Source of the DNA: Pyrinomonas methylaliphatogenes
Lineage (GTDB): Bacteria > Acidobacteriota > Blastocatellia > Pyrinomonadales > Pyrinomonadaceae
DNA length: 64,000 bases
Direction of reading: 5' to 3'
Assembly (NCBI RefSeq): GCF_000820845.2
Contig: NZ_CBXV010000008.1
Span: 313,001 to 377,000, forward strand
Positions within the stretch are counted from its first letter, which is position 1, and every line of letters begins with the position of its first letter. The position numbers were made by a program, and so were the translations under genes. Shown here piece by piece: positions 40,166-49,376 of this stretch. Below the pieces are notes generated by a model. That model searched no databases. It was not told the origin of the DNA and saw only the letters and a program-made list of their open reading frames with translations.

Positions 40166-41116
40166 ATGACGGACAGGATCGTCTTCTTGGATCGCGGCAC
40201 GATCAAAGCGGAGATTCGCCGCCCAACCGTTCCGCACGAATGGATCGAGTACGAGGCGACCGCGCCCGATCAAGTCGTGCAGAGGTTGCGCGGCGCGCAC
40301 ATCGCGATTACGAACAAGGTTCCGATCCGAGCAGACGCGATCGCGGCGCTTTCGGATTTGAAGTTGATCGTCGTCGCCGCAACGGGCGTCGATAATATCG
40401 ATCTCGAAGCTTGCAAAGAGCGCGGCATTCGGGTCGCCAACGCGCGCGACTATTCGCGCCACTCGGTCGCCGAGCACGCCCTTATGTTGATGCTCGCGCT
40501 TCGCCGCAATCTCATCCGTTATCACGAAGAGGTGCGCGACGGCGCTTGGCAGCGCGCGACGCATTTCTGCCTGCTCGATTATCCAATAGAAGATCTGCAA
40601 GGCGCGACGCTCGGCATCGTCGGGATTGGAGCCATCGGGCGCGAAGTGGAACGCCTGGCGCTCGCCTTCGGGATGAACGTCCTTCGCGCCGAACGGAAGG
40701 GGGCGCGCGAAGTGCGGGCCGGACGGACGCCGTTTATCGAAGTGCTACGCCGAAGCGACATCGTAACGTTACACGTGCCGCTCACGCCCGAAACGCAAAA
40801 CCTCATCGGTCGAGAGGAACTCGCCCTGATGCGCCCGGATGCGATCCTAATCAATTGTGCGCGGGGGCGCCTCGTCGATGAACAGGCGTTGGCCGAAGCG
40901 CTGCGCGAAGGGCGGCTCGCCGGAGCCGGGATAGACGTTCTCAGTCAAGAGCCTCCGCGCGAGATGAATCCGCTGCTCGCCGCGGACATCCCGAACCTGA
41001 TCGTAACGCCGCATAACGCTTGGGCCAGTCGAAGAGCCGCGCAAAATTTGGTCGAACAGATCGTCGAGAACATCGAAAGCTTCGCCCGCGGCGAACTGAA
41101 GAACGCTATCGTCTGA
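40166..41116 (+). CDS. D-2-hydroxyacid dehydrogenase (glycerate dehydrogenase-like)
   Basis: 316-aa NAD-dependent enzyme of the D-isomer family. The Rossmann motif is LGIVGIGAIGREV. The catalytic Arg lies in INCARGRLVDEQALAEAL, Glu in DVLSQEPPREMNPLL and His in VTPHNAWASRRA. The HNAWAS form (instead of HIAWAS or HIGYAT) is close to glycerate dehydrogenases. It reduces hydroxypyruvate or glyoxylate-type substrates; the exact one is not determined. GAGGTC precedes the ATG. It converges with a small hypothetical gene. Confidence 0.92.
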   Translation: MTDRIVFLDRGTIKAEIRRPTVPHEWIEYEATAPDQVVQRLRGAHIAITNKVPIRADAIAALSDLKLIVVAATGVDNIDLEACKERGIRVANARDYSRHSVAEHALMLMLALRRNLIRYHEEVRDGAWQRATHFCLLDYPIEDLQGATLGIVGIGAIGREVERLALAFGMNVLRAERKGAREVRAGRTPFIEVLRRSDIVTLHVPLTPETQNLIGREELALMRPDAILINCARGRLVDEQALAEALREGRLAGAGIDVLSQEPPREMNPLLAADIPNLIVTPHNAWASRRAAQNLVEQIVENIESFARGELKNAIV

Positions 41117-41130
41117 GATTCGATGAGGCC

Positions 41131-41382
41131 TTACTGCGATGTCGTTTCGGCATCTTCGGTCGTATCCGGCGTGTAGTGGCGCAGTATCTCACGCCCCAGC
41201 CGCGAACGCGGATCGATCGTGCGCAAGTGTTTGCGCCCCTTCATCTCCCAGATGGCCGTGACCTGTCCATCTTTCTCGACGGCGTGATAAGTGATCTCCT
41301 CCGTCTCCGCTTGAGCTTCGGCGCCTTGAGATGTCTCCGCATCAGGCGCGCTCGTTGGCGCGGTCATGTTCTCTTCTCGCAT
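41131..41382 (-). CDS. Small hypothetical protein
   Basis: 83 aa, acidic, Thr/Glu/Ala-rich at both ends (TSAPDAETSQGAEAQAETEE and TPDTTEDAETTSQ) with a central folded-looking piece, ITYHAVEKDGQVTAIWEM, then KGRKHLRTIDPRSRLGREIL. No family was recognised. GAGAGGAG directly precedes the first ATG, and a second ATG (codon 6) also follows a purine-rich site. It is the only open frame in the gap between the dehydrogenase and the subtilase and is likely genuine. Confidence 0.55.
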   Translation of the reverse strand: MREENMTAPTSAPDAETSQGAEAQAETEEITYHAVEKDGQVTAIWEMKGRKHLRTIDPRSRLGREILRHYTPDTTEDAETTSQ

Positions 41383-41505
41383 CTCCTCTCTTCGTGTGAT
41401 CCAGATTTTTCACGCAATAAAGGTGTGCTTGCCGGTTAGCCGCTCGATTGTCTCACAGCTTCGTCGGGACTGTCCAGCCAAGCGCGACTCCCATCCTCTT
41501 AAGCA

Positions 41506-42840
41506 TCAGCGACGAAGCGCGAGCGCCGCTTCGATCGCGCGCCGTGGTGCGATGACGCCCCAGCCTTGACGATCGACTTCCACAGTCGGCACGCGCTCGG
41601 CCGTGTCGATCAAGATTCTTTTGACCTGCTGCGGCGTCAATGTCGGATTGGCTTCAAGCATGCAAGCGACGAGCGACGTGACGATCGGCGCAGCAAACGA
41701 AGTGCCGTCTACGTGCTTGTAGTGCTCGTTGATGACGTTCCCTTCGCGCAGCTTGATCGCGATCAATTGACGGAGCAGATAGGCGGGCAGCGTGCGCGCT
41801 TCAAAGAGTTCTCTGTCCACTTCGGCGTTTCGTTCGATGATCGCCCGCAGTTCGTCATCCGATGCGCGATCAAGCATGGCGTAAAGCTCCGCTTCGGCAG
41901 CCGTCGGCGTGCGCGGCAGGATTGGGGCGGCGACCCAGATGCCGGGCGCGATCACTTCGGGCTTTTGCAATCCATCGATCGTCGGTCCGTAGGATGAACG
42001 GTAGATGCCGCGCCGCGCGCGGTCGGGCGAATTCTGATCGTCGAGTCCGCCGACGGCGATGCACGAAGGCGCGCTCGCCGGCGGATAGACCGGATGGTTC
42101 GGTTGCAGGCCAGCGTTGCCGACGGCGCAGACGACGACGAGTCCGGCGCGCACGGCCCGTTCGACCGTTTTAGAGAGCGCGTTGTGAAGATATGAGGCTT
42201 CGCGGTCTCCGCCTGCCGAGATGTTCACGATGCGTATGCCGTACCGCTCGCGATTGGCGAGCACCCACTCCAAGCCGCGCCGGATGTTGCGCTCCGGGAT
42301 GCGTCCGGCGTCGCTGATCTTGACCAGAACGAGGCTCGCTTCCGAAGCCAATCCGCGATAGAGCCCGCCGGAGAGCGCGCCGTTACCGCACGCGACGACC
42401 GAAGTCATCATGCCGTGCCAGCTTGCGACGTCCGCACTCTCCAGCGATGATGCGTCGTGCGGGATGATGCTGTGATAAGCGACGATGCGGTTGCGCGGCG
42501 TAGTCAGATCCGGATGCGCGTAGAAGCCAGAATCGAGAAAGGCGATGACGATGCCACGTCCGGTGAAACGTTCATCGGCATCAAGCCGCAAGTGGATCGG
42601 CAAAACCGCGCCCCCCTGTTCGAAGATGGCGGCGTGCGTGTGGAGCTGCCGTTCAGCGCGTGCAAAAAGGCTCGCACAGCGCGCACACAACGATGCGACG
42701 GGGCCGACATTAGCGATCACCAGCCGCTGCAACGAATCCGCGAGTGATTCGAGACGAACATGCCCGGCCGCGCTCGGTCGGCGGCAAACCGGGCAGGCAT
42801 GTCCGATCATCTCGTCCGTAACGATCGTTTCGGTGGACAC
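41506..42840 (-). CDS. Subtilisin-like serine protease with N-terminal Cys4 motif
   Basis: 444-aa S8-family peptidase without signal peptide, hence probably cytoplasmic. The triad is D103 in IAFLDSGFYAHPDL, H142 in WHGMMTSVVACGNG and S381 in DGTSFAAPIV; the oxyanion Asn is in AVGNAGLQP. The N-terminal 60 residues hold two pairs of cysteines, C16-x2-C19 and C52-x2-C55, that look like a zinc ribbon wrapped around a helix. This arrangement in front of a subtilase is unusual. The start is GTG at 42840; an ATG ten codons later would still keep both Cys pairs. It is divergent from a hypothetical gene. Confidence 0.88.
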   Translation of the reverse strand: MSTETIVTDEMIGHACPVCRRPSAAGHVRLESLADSLQRLVIANVGPVASLCARCASLFARAERQLHTHAAIFEQGGAVLPIHLRLDADERFTGRGIVIAFLDSGFYAHPDLTTPRNRIVAYHSIIPHDASSLESADVASWHGMMTSVVACGNGALSGGLYRGLASEASLVLVKISDAGRIPERNIRRGLEWVLANRERYGIRIVNISAGGDREASYLHNALSKTVERAVRAGLVVVCAVGNAGLQPNHPVYPPASAPSCIAVGGLDDQNSPDRARRGIYRSSYGPTIDGLQKPEVIAPGIWVAAPILPRTPTAAEAELYAMLDRASDDELRAIIERNAEVDRELFEARTLPAYLLRQLIAIKLREGNVINEHYKHVDGTSFAAPIVTSLVACMLEANPTLTPQQVKRILIDTAERVPTVEVDRQGWGVIAPRRAIEAALALRR

Positions 42841-43025
42841 CGCCCTTCAGATCTCGACCCGAACGGGCCAGGGCAGCTATGATGCCTGAGGCGAGCGAAC
42901 GAAAGCAAGACTTTCCTCGACCGGCGGCTCGCCAGGGCGCTTCACATGTCGGTTCTCAGCCTCGTCGATTCTGAAGTTGAGCTTCACACGGCGAACGTGT
43001 AACTTATCTTCTGGGAGCGAAAAAG

Positions 43026-43457
43026 ATGAGCACTCAACCGACCGTTGCCGACATCTTTCGTCGCGCGCAAAGTTTGTGGCGCGAAAACCCGAACCTATCG
43101 CTCAAAGATTTAAAGCAGCGACTGCTCGAAGAGTACCGCGGATCGCCTTTTCCGCCAGCGGATAAACTCGCCATCCCGGAACAGGATGCGCGCGCGCCTG
43201 AAGAGGATTGGTCCGCTGGCTTGGCGATCGCCTTGCGCGGCATACAACGCCAAGACTGGAGCGAGATCATCGACGGCATCCTGATGAGCTTAGAGCAGAC
43301 CGAACGGTACGAGCGCGAGCGCGGACCGCTCGGCAGCGCCGATCGTTGGCACGATCGGAGCAAAGGGATCCGCACCGCGCTCGAGCAGGGTTTAAGCAAA
43401 TGGCTGCCGGCAGAACTTCTGGCTGCCGCCGAACGCGCCGGACGAAAAGAGCGCTAA
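43026..43457 (+). CDS. Hypothetical protein
   Basis: 143-aa soluble, mostly helical protein without recognised domain. It begins MSTQPTVADIFRRAQSLWRE and contains LKDLKQRLLEEYRGSPFPP and DWSEIIDGILMSLEQTERYE. Lys/Arg-rich C-terminus (AGRKER). GGGAGCG precedes the ATG. It is 31 bp upstream of the molybdopterin oxidoreductase gene on the same strand and may be in its operon, but there is no functional link visible. A real gene is supported by the codon pattern and the clear ribosome site. Confidence 0.6.
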   Translation: MSTQPTVADIFRRAQSLWRENPNLSLKDLKQRLLEEYRGSPFPPADKLAIPEQDARAPEEDWSAGLAIALRGIQRQDWSEIIDGILMSLEQTERYERERGPLGSADRWHDRSKGIRTALEQGLSKWLPAELLAAAERAGRKER

Positions 43458-43488
43458 TGGGCCTTCGGTTCGCGGCAAGGAGCGACGC

Positions 43489-44181
43489 ATGAGCTTTTTG
43501 AGTAACCTCTTCGAAGATCCTTACTACCAGCGGGGCGAGCCGCGTCGCCCTGAAGAGCTGAACGATCCCGATCTGATCATCAGCCCGGACACGCGGCGCG
43601 AGAACCGTCTGCCGCCAGGACAGACGCGCACGCGCAAATGGCCCGTCCTCGACGCGCACGGCACACCGCACATAGATCTGGCGAACTGGACGCTCGAAGT
43701 TAACGGCCTAGTCGAACGTCCACAGCGTTGGACGCTCGCGGAATTCATGAGCTTGCCCGCAGTCCGCGTCTACGCCGATTTCCATTGCGTCACGCGCTGG
43801 TCCAGACTCGATAACATCTGGACCGGCGTCGCGACGCGCGAGATCGCTCGGCGCGTCGGCCTCAGACCGGAAGCCCGCTTCGTCTTCGTCACCGCTTACG
43901 ACAATGGCTGGACGACCAATCTTCCGCTCGAATACTTCTTGGCGGAAGATTCCCTCTTCGCTTGGGAGCACGATGGCAAACCGATCCCGCCCGAACATGG
44001 CGGGCCAGTGCGATTGATCGTGCCGCGGCTTTACGCTTGGAAGTCGGCCAAGTGGGTCAAGAGCATAACGTTTCTCGAACGCGATCGACCGGGCTTCTGG
44101 GAAGAGGGCGGCTATCACATGCGCGGCAACCCGTGGGTCGGGCCGGATGGCGAAAGGTTCCGCGAACGGGGCGAAGGATAG
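43489..44181 (+). CDS. Sulfite-oxidase-like molybdopterin oxidoreductase
   Basis: 230-aa protein with the sulfite-oxidase molybdenum-cofactor fold (YuiH-like). The molybdenum-ligating Cys lies in YADFHCVTRWSRLDNIWTGV. Other blocks are LEVNGLVERPQRWTLAEFM, FVTAYDNGWTTNLPLEYFL and GGPVRLIVPRLYAWKSAKWV. There is no signal peptide and no heme or dimerisation domain, so it is the short cytoplasmic type whose substrate is unknown. Its end lies 31 bp before the MscS-type gene start. Confidence 0.9.
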   Translation: MSFLSNLFEDPYYQRGEPRRPEELNDPDLIISPDTRRENRLPPGQTRTRKWPVLDAHGTPHIDLANWTLEVNGLVERPQRWTLAEFMSLPAVRVYADFHCVTRWSRLDNIWTGVATREIARRVGLRPEARFVFVTAYDNGWTTNLPLEYFLAEDSLFAWEHDGKPIPPEHGGPVRLIVPRLYAWKSAKWVKSITFLERDRPGFWEEGGYHMRGNPWVGPDGERFRERGEG

Positions 44182-44212
44182 CGGCGATCAGCTCACGTCT
44201 TCCCGCTCAATC

Positions 44213-45130
44213 ATGTGCATCGCTCTCGATCTCGTTCTCATGTGGCAACAGATCATCTTCCTGCCCGAATGGTTGGAACAGGTGGTCACGCAAATCCGCG
44301 CGCGGCTGCTGGCCGCCATCCCCGGCTTGCTCACCGGATTGATCATCCTGCTCGTCTTCTTTCTCATCGCACGCGCCGCACGCAATCTGATCCAATCCGT
44401 CGTCCCGCGCGTACACGGCGACGTCAACATCATGTTGCTGCTTTCGCGCATCTGCTACTACGGCATCCTCATGCTCGGATTGTTCACGGCGCTGCCCAAA
44501 ATGGGCCTCGACATAACGGCGCTCATCACCGGTCTCGGATTGACCGGTTTCGCGCTTGGCTTTGCGCTCAAAGACGTGCTGTCGAACCTGATCTCGGGCA
44601 TCATGCTCCTCATCTACCGCCCGTTTCAGATCGGCGATCAGATCGCGATGGGCACGTATGAAGGGAAGATCGAAACCATACGCATGCGCGATACGGTGTT
44701 GCGCGGTTACGATGGGCGGATGATCATCATCCCGAATTCGAAGCTCATTACGGAGGTCGTCATCAACAACCGCAGCGTGCAACTCGTGCGCGAGGCGATC
44801 GAAGTCGAACTCAGCGGCAGCGACAGCACGGAAGTTGCTCGCGGGCTACTCGCGCAGGCGCTCGCGCAGATACCTTCACTGGCGGGCCGCGTCGAACCTC
44901 AAGTTACGGCGCGCCTCAGGGGCGACAAGCTTCAACTGCTGGCCCACTTCTGGCGCGACCCGCAACGGATCGATGCGACCGAAATGGAGAAAGAGGTCGC
45001 TCAAGCGGTTCGCAAACTCTTCGCAGGAGCGGGCCTCAACGTCACGACGGTCGCGCTCAAGCGGGCGACGCCGGAAACCAAGGAGGAAACGGAAAAAGAG
45101 AGCGCCCCAGTGCCACCAACAGAAGATTGA
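44213..45130 (+). CDS. MscS-family mechanosensitive ion channel
   Basis: About 305-aa inner-membrane channel. Three spans are visible: LLAAIPGLLTGLIILLVFFL, IMLLLSRICYYGILMLGLFT and GLDITALITGLGLTGFALGF. The last is the pore helix, followed by ALKDVLSNLISGIMLLIYRP and FQIGDQIAMGTYEGKIETIR, which form the beta domain, then MIIIPNSKLITEVVINN. It gates under membrane tension to release solutes. The frame is open upstream of the molybdopterin gene's end, but the family N-terminus fits the ATG at 44213 or 44240; neither has a good ribosome site. Confidence 0.9.
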   Translation: MCIALDLVLMWQQIIFLPEWLEQVVTQIRARLLAAIPGLLTGLIILLVFFLIARAARNLIQSVVPRVHGDVNIMLLLSRICYYGILMLGLFTALPKMGLDITALITGLGLTGFALGFALKDVLSNLISGIMLLIYRPFQIGDQIAMGTYEGKIETIRMRDTVLRGYDGRMIIIPNSKLITEVVINNRSVQLVREAIEVELSGSDSTEVARGLLAQALAQIPSLAGRVEPQVTARLRGDKLQLLAHFWRDPQRIDATEMEKEVAQAVRKLFAGAGLNVTTVALKRATPETKEETEKESAPVPPTED

Positions 45131-45175
45131 CGCCTGACTGCGGATCGAATCGTGCCGCAATCTGACGTGCGCTTT

Positions 45176-45271
45176 GTATCGCTACTTCGGATGTCGGATC
45201 AGCTTCAGCCGACGCCGCCGCTTCGTTCGTCTCGACTCTCTCTCGTATCGCTACCTCGGATATCGGATCAA
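45176..45271. repeat. Intergenic direct-repeat pair F (27 bp, period 69)
   Basis: Copies at 45176-45202 and 45245-45271 match at 24 of 27 positions (GTATCGCTAC then YTCGGATRTCGGATCAR). All three differences are transitions. The spacer is 42 bp. It lies between the convergent MscS and transglutaminase-like genes. Confidence 0.8.
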
Positions 45272-45314
45272 CGCGACCTGCTGGAAAACGCGCAGAGATC
45301 TGTTTCAACCTCAC

Positions 45315-46964
45315 TCATCTGCTGGGCCGCCGCGCAAGGCGCGAAGCGATGCGTCTTTCGCGTGGCCCAGCTTCAGCCGTCTCTTCGCCAACGGGGTGAT
45401 CGAAGCGCGGGACCTCGCTGACGATCACCTCGAGCACGCGCAGCGCGCCGCCTTCCGGAAGCTCGAAGGCGACTTCGAGTTGACCGTTGCGACTCGTGAT
45501 CACGTCGGAAACGATCTCGCTAATGCGTTCAGGTTCGCACTCTCCGACTGCGCTTTCCCGCTCGTTTCCCGGCTCGCTGAAGATCCAACGCACTCGATTG
45601 GCCGGCACATTGACCTTGGCGTAAAGCAGGTAACTTTTGCCCGGCTCGACGCTCACGCGCTGCCACAATCGAGCCCCTGCGCGTCCAGCCAATCCTTGAC
45701 CGCCGAGCGCAGCCATCCCCTCCACCGGTCCGGAGATCGACCACCCCTCGGCCAGCGCACCCGATTCGCCCAACTGATGAAAGGAACCGTTCGAGACGTA
45801 GTTCCGACCGGCGAAGACGCCGAGTTCCGCCGCCCGCTGGTGCTCGTAAGCGCAGGCTTTGACTGGACCGCTTGACGAGCGAACGCGAATGCCGCGCACG
45901 CCCTGGCGCCGGTCGCGCACGAAAAGCCCGCCCCGAATGATCTGCACGAAGATTCCCGGAGCGATCTCCCCGCGCTGGTCCACAACCACGTTGCCTTCTA
46001 AATCCAATCGCCTGATCGCCTCCGGATCATCGGTCTGAATCCAGTTGGGATCGGAAAGATGGGCCGGCTCCAACCGCGGATCGGCAAAATGGAGGACCGT
46101 GCCGCCAATTTTGTATTCGTAGTAGATGTAGCGGAAGTAGAGACGCGGATCGATCGTCGTCTGATCGATCAGGCCGCTGATCTCCCTCCCGCGCGGTCGC
46201 AATTCGATCGGACGCTTGGCGAGAAGAGCTTCATGCAGTTCGAGCGCGCTTGCCGGTTTGCCATCGACCTCCCAGTAGCAGTTGAACGTCGGATCCTGAT
46301 AAACCCATCCGCCCAGTTCTGGAATCCAGACCTCTGCGCCGACATGCGTATCACGCCCGAAATCGCCGTTTCGCACGAGCAGGCTCATGCCGACGGTGCG
46401 CGCCGCCAACCCCGCCGCCTGGCAAGCGGCGACGTAGATCTCGGCGAGATTAGCGCAAAGGACCGGCTCACCGGCAAGCATCTGCAAGTAGGCTTCACGC
46501 GCATGGCGCGTCGCAAGGCCCGGAACCGAGATGCGATGCGGTAGGCGCGCGAGCCACTCGCGAATGGCGTTCGCTTTGTCCCACACCGATGCCTGCATGG
46601 GGAAAAGACCGAGCATCTCCCGACGAAAGAAAGCGGCATCACCTTCACTGACAGGTTCGCGCGGCGGTATGCGCACGACCCGGCGAGGCACGCCCAAGAT
46701 CTGATCCCCACGACGTTCGATCGTCAATTGAGCGATCGGTTTCGCGCCGTGGCGCGGGTCCGAAACGGTGACGACAGTCACCCCTTCGGGAAGATCGATG
46801 CGGTAGTCGCTAAAAGGCACGGGAGAAGAGGCCGCGCGTTGAAGCGACCAGAAGTAGACGACGCTATAGCTGAAGATCGAAAAGAAAGAGATCAGCAGAA
46901 AGAACCATCCGTTTCGCGCTACTTCGCTCCGCTGCAAGACACGTGGTCGCAAGAGAAAGATCAT
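45315..46964 (-). CDS. Membrane-anchored transglutaminase-like protein
   Basis: About 549 aa with one N-terminal span (WFFLLISFFSIFSYSVVYFW), so the rest is probably periplasmic. A transglutaminase-like domain lies around residues 145-250: Cys in GEPVLCANLAEIYVAACQ, His in DTHVGAEVWIPELGGW and Asp in VYQDPTFNCYW. The C-terminal third is beta-rich (GKSYLLYAKVNVPANRVRWI) and resembles a carbohydrate-binding jelly roll. Such proteins may cut or remodel envelope polymers; no substrate can be inferred. The ATG at 46964 follows GGGGGTGA; a GTG four codons upstream is less likely. Confidence 0.82.
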   Translation of the reverse strand: MIFLLRPRVLQRSEVARNGWFFLLISFFSIFSYSVVYFWSLQRAASSPVPFSDYRIDLPEGVTVVTVSDPRHGAKPIAQLTIERRGDQILGVPRRVVRIPPREPVSEGDAAFFRREMLGLFPMQASVWDKANAIREWLARLPHRISVPGLATRHAREAYLQMLAGEPVLCANLAEIYVAACQAAGLAARTVGMSLLVRNGDFGRDTHVGAEVWIPELGGWVYQDPTFNCYWEVDGKPASALELHEALLAKRPIELRPRGREISGLIDQTTIDPRLYFRYIYYEYKIGGTVLHFADPRLEPAHLSDPNWIQTDDPEAIRRLDLEGNVVVDQRGEIAPGIFVQIIRGGLFVRDRRQGVRGIRVRSSSGPVKACAYEHQRAAELGVFAGRNYVSNGSFHQLGESGALAEGWSISGPVEGMAALGGQGLAGRAGARLWQRVSVEPGKSYLLYAKVNVPANRVRWIFSEPGNERESAVGECEPERISEIVSDVITSRNGQLEVAFELPEGGALRVLEVIVSEVPRFDHPVGEETAEAGPRERRIASRLARRPSR

Positions 46965-47325
46965 CTTCACCCCCACTACAGATGAGGATCATTGCGGGGC
47001 CAAAGCAATCAGCAAGAATCAGAAGTCCGTCGGGATGATCAACACCAGCACATCGAGGACCGCACGAACTTTCGCACTTCCCTTCCGTGCCGAAGAAGTT
47101 AGCAATCGCTGTGCCTCGCCACCTAGAGCATCTGTTGGCGAGCGCCGGTCTTTTTCCGAGCTCTTAAGACGCTCCGAGATGTAAAAAAGTTGAAAGATTT
47201 TCTTCCGGCAAAAACGCAGCAAAAAGCCGACGGGTGTGGGCGAGATTTTTCCGTCGGCAACTCGATCGATCGTCGCGATGCGAGTAGAATATGAAGCAAC
47301 TTCAACTCGAAAGGAGGAGCGACGA

Positions 47326-47649
47326 ATGAGCGCGTTGGCCGATCGCAAGTGCGTGCCCTGCTCGGGCGGCGTGCCGCGACTGCGCGGCGAAGAGATCGAG
47401 CGCTACCGAACCGAGTTGCGCGATTGGGAGGTAGTGGATGAGCATCACCTTCAGAAGCGCTTCAAGTTCGATAACTTCCGCGAGGCGCTCGCCTTCGTCA
47501 ATCGCGTCGGCGACCTGGCCGAAGAAGAAGGACACCATCCCGATATCTGCTTCGGTTGGGGATATGCCGAGATCAGAATCTGGACCCACGCGATCGATGG
47601 ACTGAGCGAGAGCGATTTCATCCTAGCGGCTAAAATAGATCGCCTCTGA
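47326..47649 (+). CDS. Pterin-4a-carbinolamine dehydratase
   Basis: 107-aa enzyme that dehydrates 4a-hydroxytetrahydropterin and regenerates the pterin cofactor. The family signature is complete: EEGHHPDICFGWGYAEIRIW then THAIDGLSESDF, with the paired His and the later His/Asp. The N-terminus CVPCSGGVPRL is typical of bacterial members. The ATG at 47326 follows AAGGAGGAG; the longer frame beginning at 47236 lacks a ribosome site. No aromatic amino-acid hydroxylase gene is seen in the window. Confidence 0.94.
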   Translation: MSALADRKCVPCSGGVPRLRGEEIERYRTELRDWEVVDEHHLQKRFKFDNFREALAFVNRVGDLAEEEGHHPDICFGWGYAEIRIWTHAIDGLSESDFILAAKIDRL

Positions 47650-47656
47650 GAGGCTC

Positions 47657-47686
47657 AGCGCGCCGTCGCGTGGCGCTTTGTCTTTT
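47657..47686 (+). terminator. Likely intrinsic terminator after the pterin dehydratase gene
   Basis: AGCGC (47657-47661) pairs with GCGCT (47673-47677), with extra possible pairs in the GC-rich interior, followed by TTGTCTTTT. A small palindrome (CCTCTGAGAGG) lies just before it. Confidence 0.5.
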
Positions 47687-47826
47687 GCGCCGTTTCGGTG
47701 TTATATCTCTAACTTTCGTGTAGGTGCTTGAGCGAAGGGCGATAATGCGACTTGACACTTGATTCGCGCTTCGCTCCCGTTCTACTCATTCGATACTCTT
47801 AACACAGAAAGGCATCGAGATTAGAG

Positions 47827-49281
47827 ATGGCACAGAAGACTCCAATTACAGTCGCATACGGCGACGGCATCGGTCCTGAGATCATGGAGGCGACGCTCCG
47901 CATCCTCGAGGCGGCGGGCGCGCAACTCGAGATCGAAACGATCGAAATCGGCGAGAAAGTCTACCTGCGGGGCAACACTGCAGGCATAGACAAGAGCGCT
48001 TGGGATAGTTTGCGCCGGACCAAAGTCTTCCTGAAAGCGCCGATCACGACGCCGCAGGGCGGCGGCTACAAGAGTTTGAACGTGACGGTGCGCAAAGCGC
48101 TCGGTCTGTACGCCAACGTTCGTCCATGCGTTTCTTATCATCCGTTCGTCGAAACGAAGTTCCCTGGCATGGACGTGGTGATCGTGCGCGAGAACGAGGA
48201 GGATCTTTACGCCGGCATCGAGCACCGCCAGACCGATCAAGTGGTCCAGTGCTTGAAGCTGATCTCGCGCCCCGGCTGCGAGAAGGTCATCCGCTACGCT
48301 TTCGAGTACGCGCGGCGCAACAACCGGAAGAAGGTCACCTGCTTCACCAAAGACAACATCATGAAGATGACCGATGGCCTCTTCCATAAGATCTTCGATG
48401 AGATCGCCGCCGAATATCCGGACATCGAAAACGAGCACTGGATCGTCGACATCGGCGCCGCAAAGCTCGCCACCTCACCCGAGAGCTTCGATGTCGTCGT
48501 ACTGCCGAATCTTTACGGCGATATCTTGTCGGACGTCGCCGCACAGATGACCGGCTCGGTCGGGCTCGCCGGTTCGGCCAACATCGGCACCGAGTGCGCT
48601 ATGTTCGAGGCGATTCACGGGTCGGCGCCGCGGCGTGCTGGACAAAATGTCGCCAATCCGTCGGGGCTGCTGCTCGGCGCCGTCATGATGCTGGTCCACA
48701 TCGGGCAAGCGGAGGTCGCCGAACGGATCCACAACGCTTGGCTGCGGACGCTCGAAGAGGGGATTCACACTTACGACATCTATCGCGAAGGGACGAGCCG
48801 CCAGCGGGTCGGGACGCGCGAGTTCGCCGATGCGGTCATCCAGCGGCTGGGCCAGAAACCCGAACAGCTTAAACCCGTCAGTTACAAAAAGGGAGGCGGC
48901 GAAGCTTTCACGACGGCTACGCTCGTGCGCGAGCAGCTCCCAGCGAAGAAGGAGTTGGTCGGCGTGGATATGTTCCTCGATTGGCGCGAAGGGACGGCGG
49001 ACCAGTTGGGCGAACGGCTGCAACGGATCAACGGCGACGGATTGAAGCTCAAGATGATCACCAACCGCGGCGTCAAGGTCTGGCCCGACGGCTTGCCGGA
49101 GACTTTTTGCACGGATCACTGGCGATGCCGCTTCATCTCCGAAAGCGGCGGGACGATCACGCACGCGCAGATCATCTCGCTCCTCAAACGCGCTAGCGAA
49201 GCCGGATTCGATTTCATCAAGACCGAGAATCTCTACACCTTCGACGGTGAACGCGGCTATTCGCTCGGCCAAGGCGAGTAG
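47827..49281 (+). CDS. icd: Isocitrate dehydrogenase (Thermus-type, with C-terminal extension)
   Basis: 484-aa TCA-cycle enzyme that decarboxylates isocitrate to 2-oxoglutarate. The first 330 residues form the conserved core: [63 protein letters not shown] and [11 protein letters not shown]. The remaining about 140 residues are the extension seen in Thermus-type enzymes. The cofactor-loop residues after HGSAP are Arg-Arg rather than Lys-Tyr, so NADP or NAD use cannot be fixed by inspection. It is preceded by the TTGACA-like box at 47752, without a clear -10. Confidence 0.92.
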   Translation: MAQKTPITVAYGDGIGPEIMEATLRILEAAGAQLEIETIEIGEKVYLRGNTAGIDKSAWDSLRRTKVFLKAPITTPQGGGYKSLNVTVRKALGLYANVRPCVSYHPFVETKFPGMDVVIVRENEEDLYAGIEHRQTDQVVQCLKLISRPGCEKVIRYAFEYARRNNRKKVTCFTKDNIMKMTDGLFHKIFDEIAAEYPDIENEHWIVDIGAAKLATSPESFDVVVLPNLYGDILSDVAAQMTGSVGLAGSANIGTECAMFEAIHGSAPRRAGQNVANPSGLLLGAVMMLVHIGQAEVAERIHNAWLRTLEEGIHTYDIYREGTSRQRVGTREFADAVIQRLGQKPEQLKPVSYKKGGGEAFTTATLVREQLPAKKELVGVDMFLDWREGTADQLGERLQRINGDGLKLKMITNRGVKVWPDGLPETFCTDHWRCRFISESGGTITHAQIISLLKRASEAGFDFIKTENLYTFDGERGYSLGQGE

Positions 49282-49299
49282 ATCTTTCTGACCATTTCG

Positions 49300-49355
49300 T
49301 CGCACTCTTCCGCAATCGGGCTGCGCAAGCGAGGCCCGGTTGCGGAAGAGTGCGA
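49300..49355. terminator. Long hairpin between icd and purE
   Basis: A 22-bp stem (49300-49321 with 49334-49355, left arm TCGCACTCTTCCGCAATCGG) has one G-T wobble and a 12-nt loop. It begins 18 bp after icd and ends 21 bp before the purE ATG. No U-run follows in either direction, so it may be a rho-assisted terminator, an attenuator or an mRNA-stabilising element. Confidence 0.65.
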
Positions 49356-49376
49356 AGCGATCCCACGTCCACAGCG

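Noticed and set aside
41383-41505. tRNA genes in intergenic gaps, including this one
   Set aside because: No TTCRANNC-type arm with matching acceptor stem was found by eye in any gap of the window.
47752-47786. Promoter for icd based on TTGACA at 47752
   Set aside because: No acceptable -10 lies 16-19 bp downstream; TCTACT is 23 bp away.
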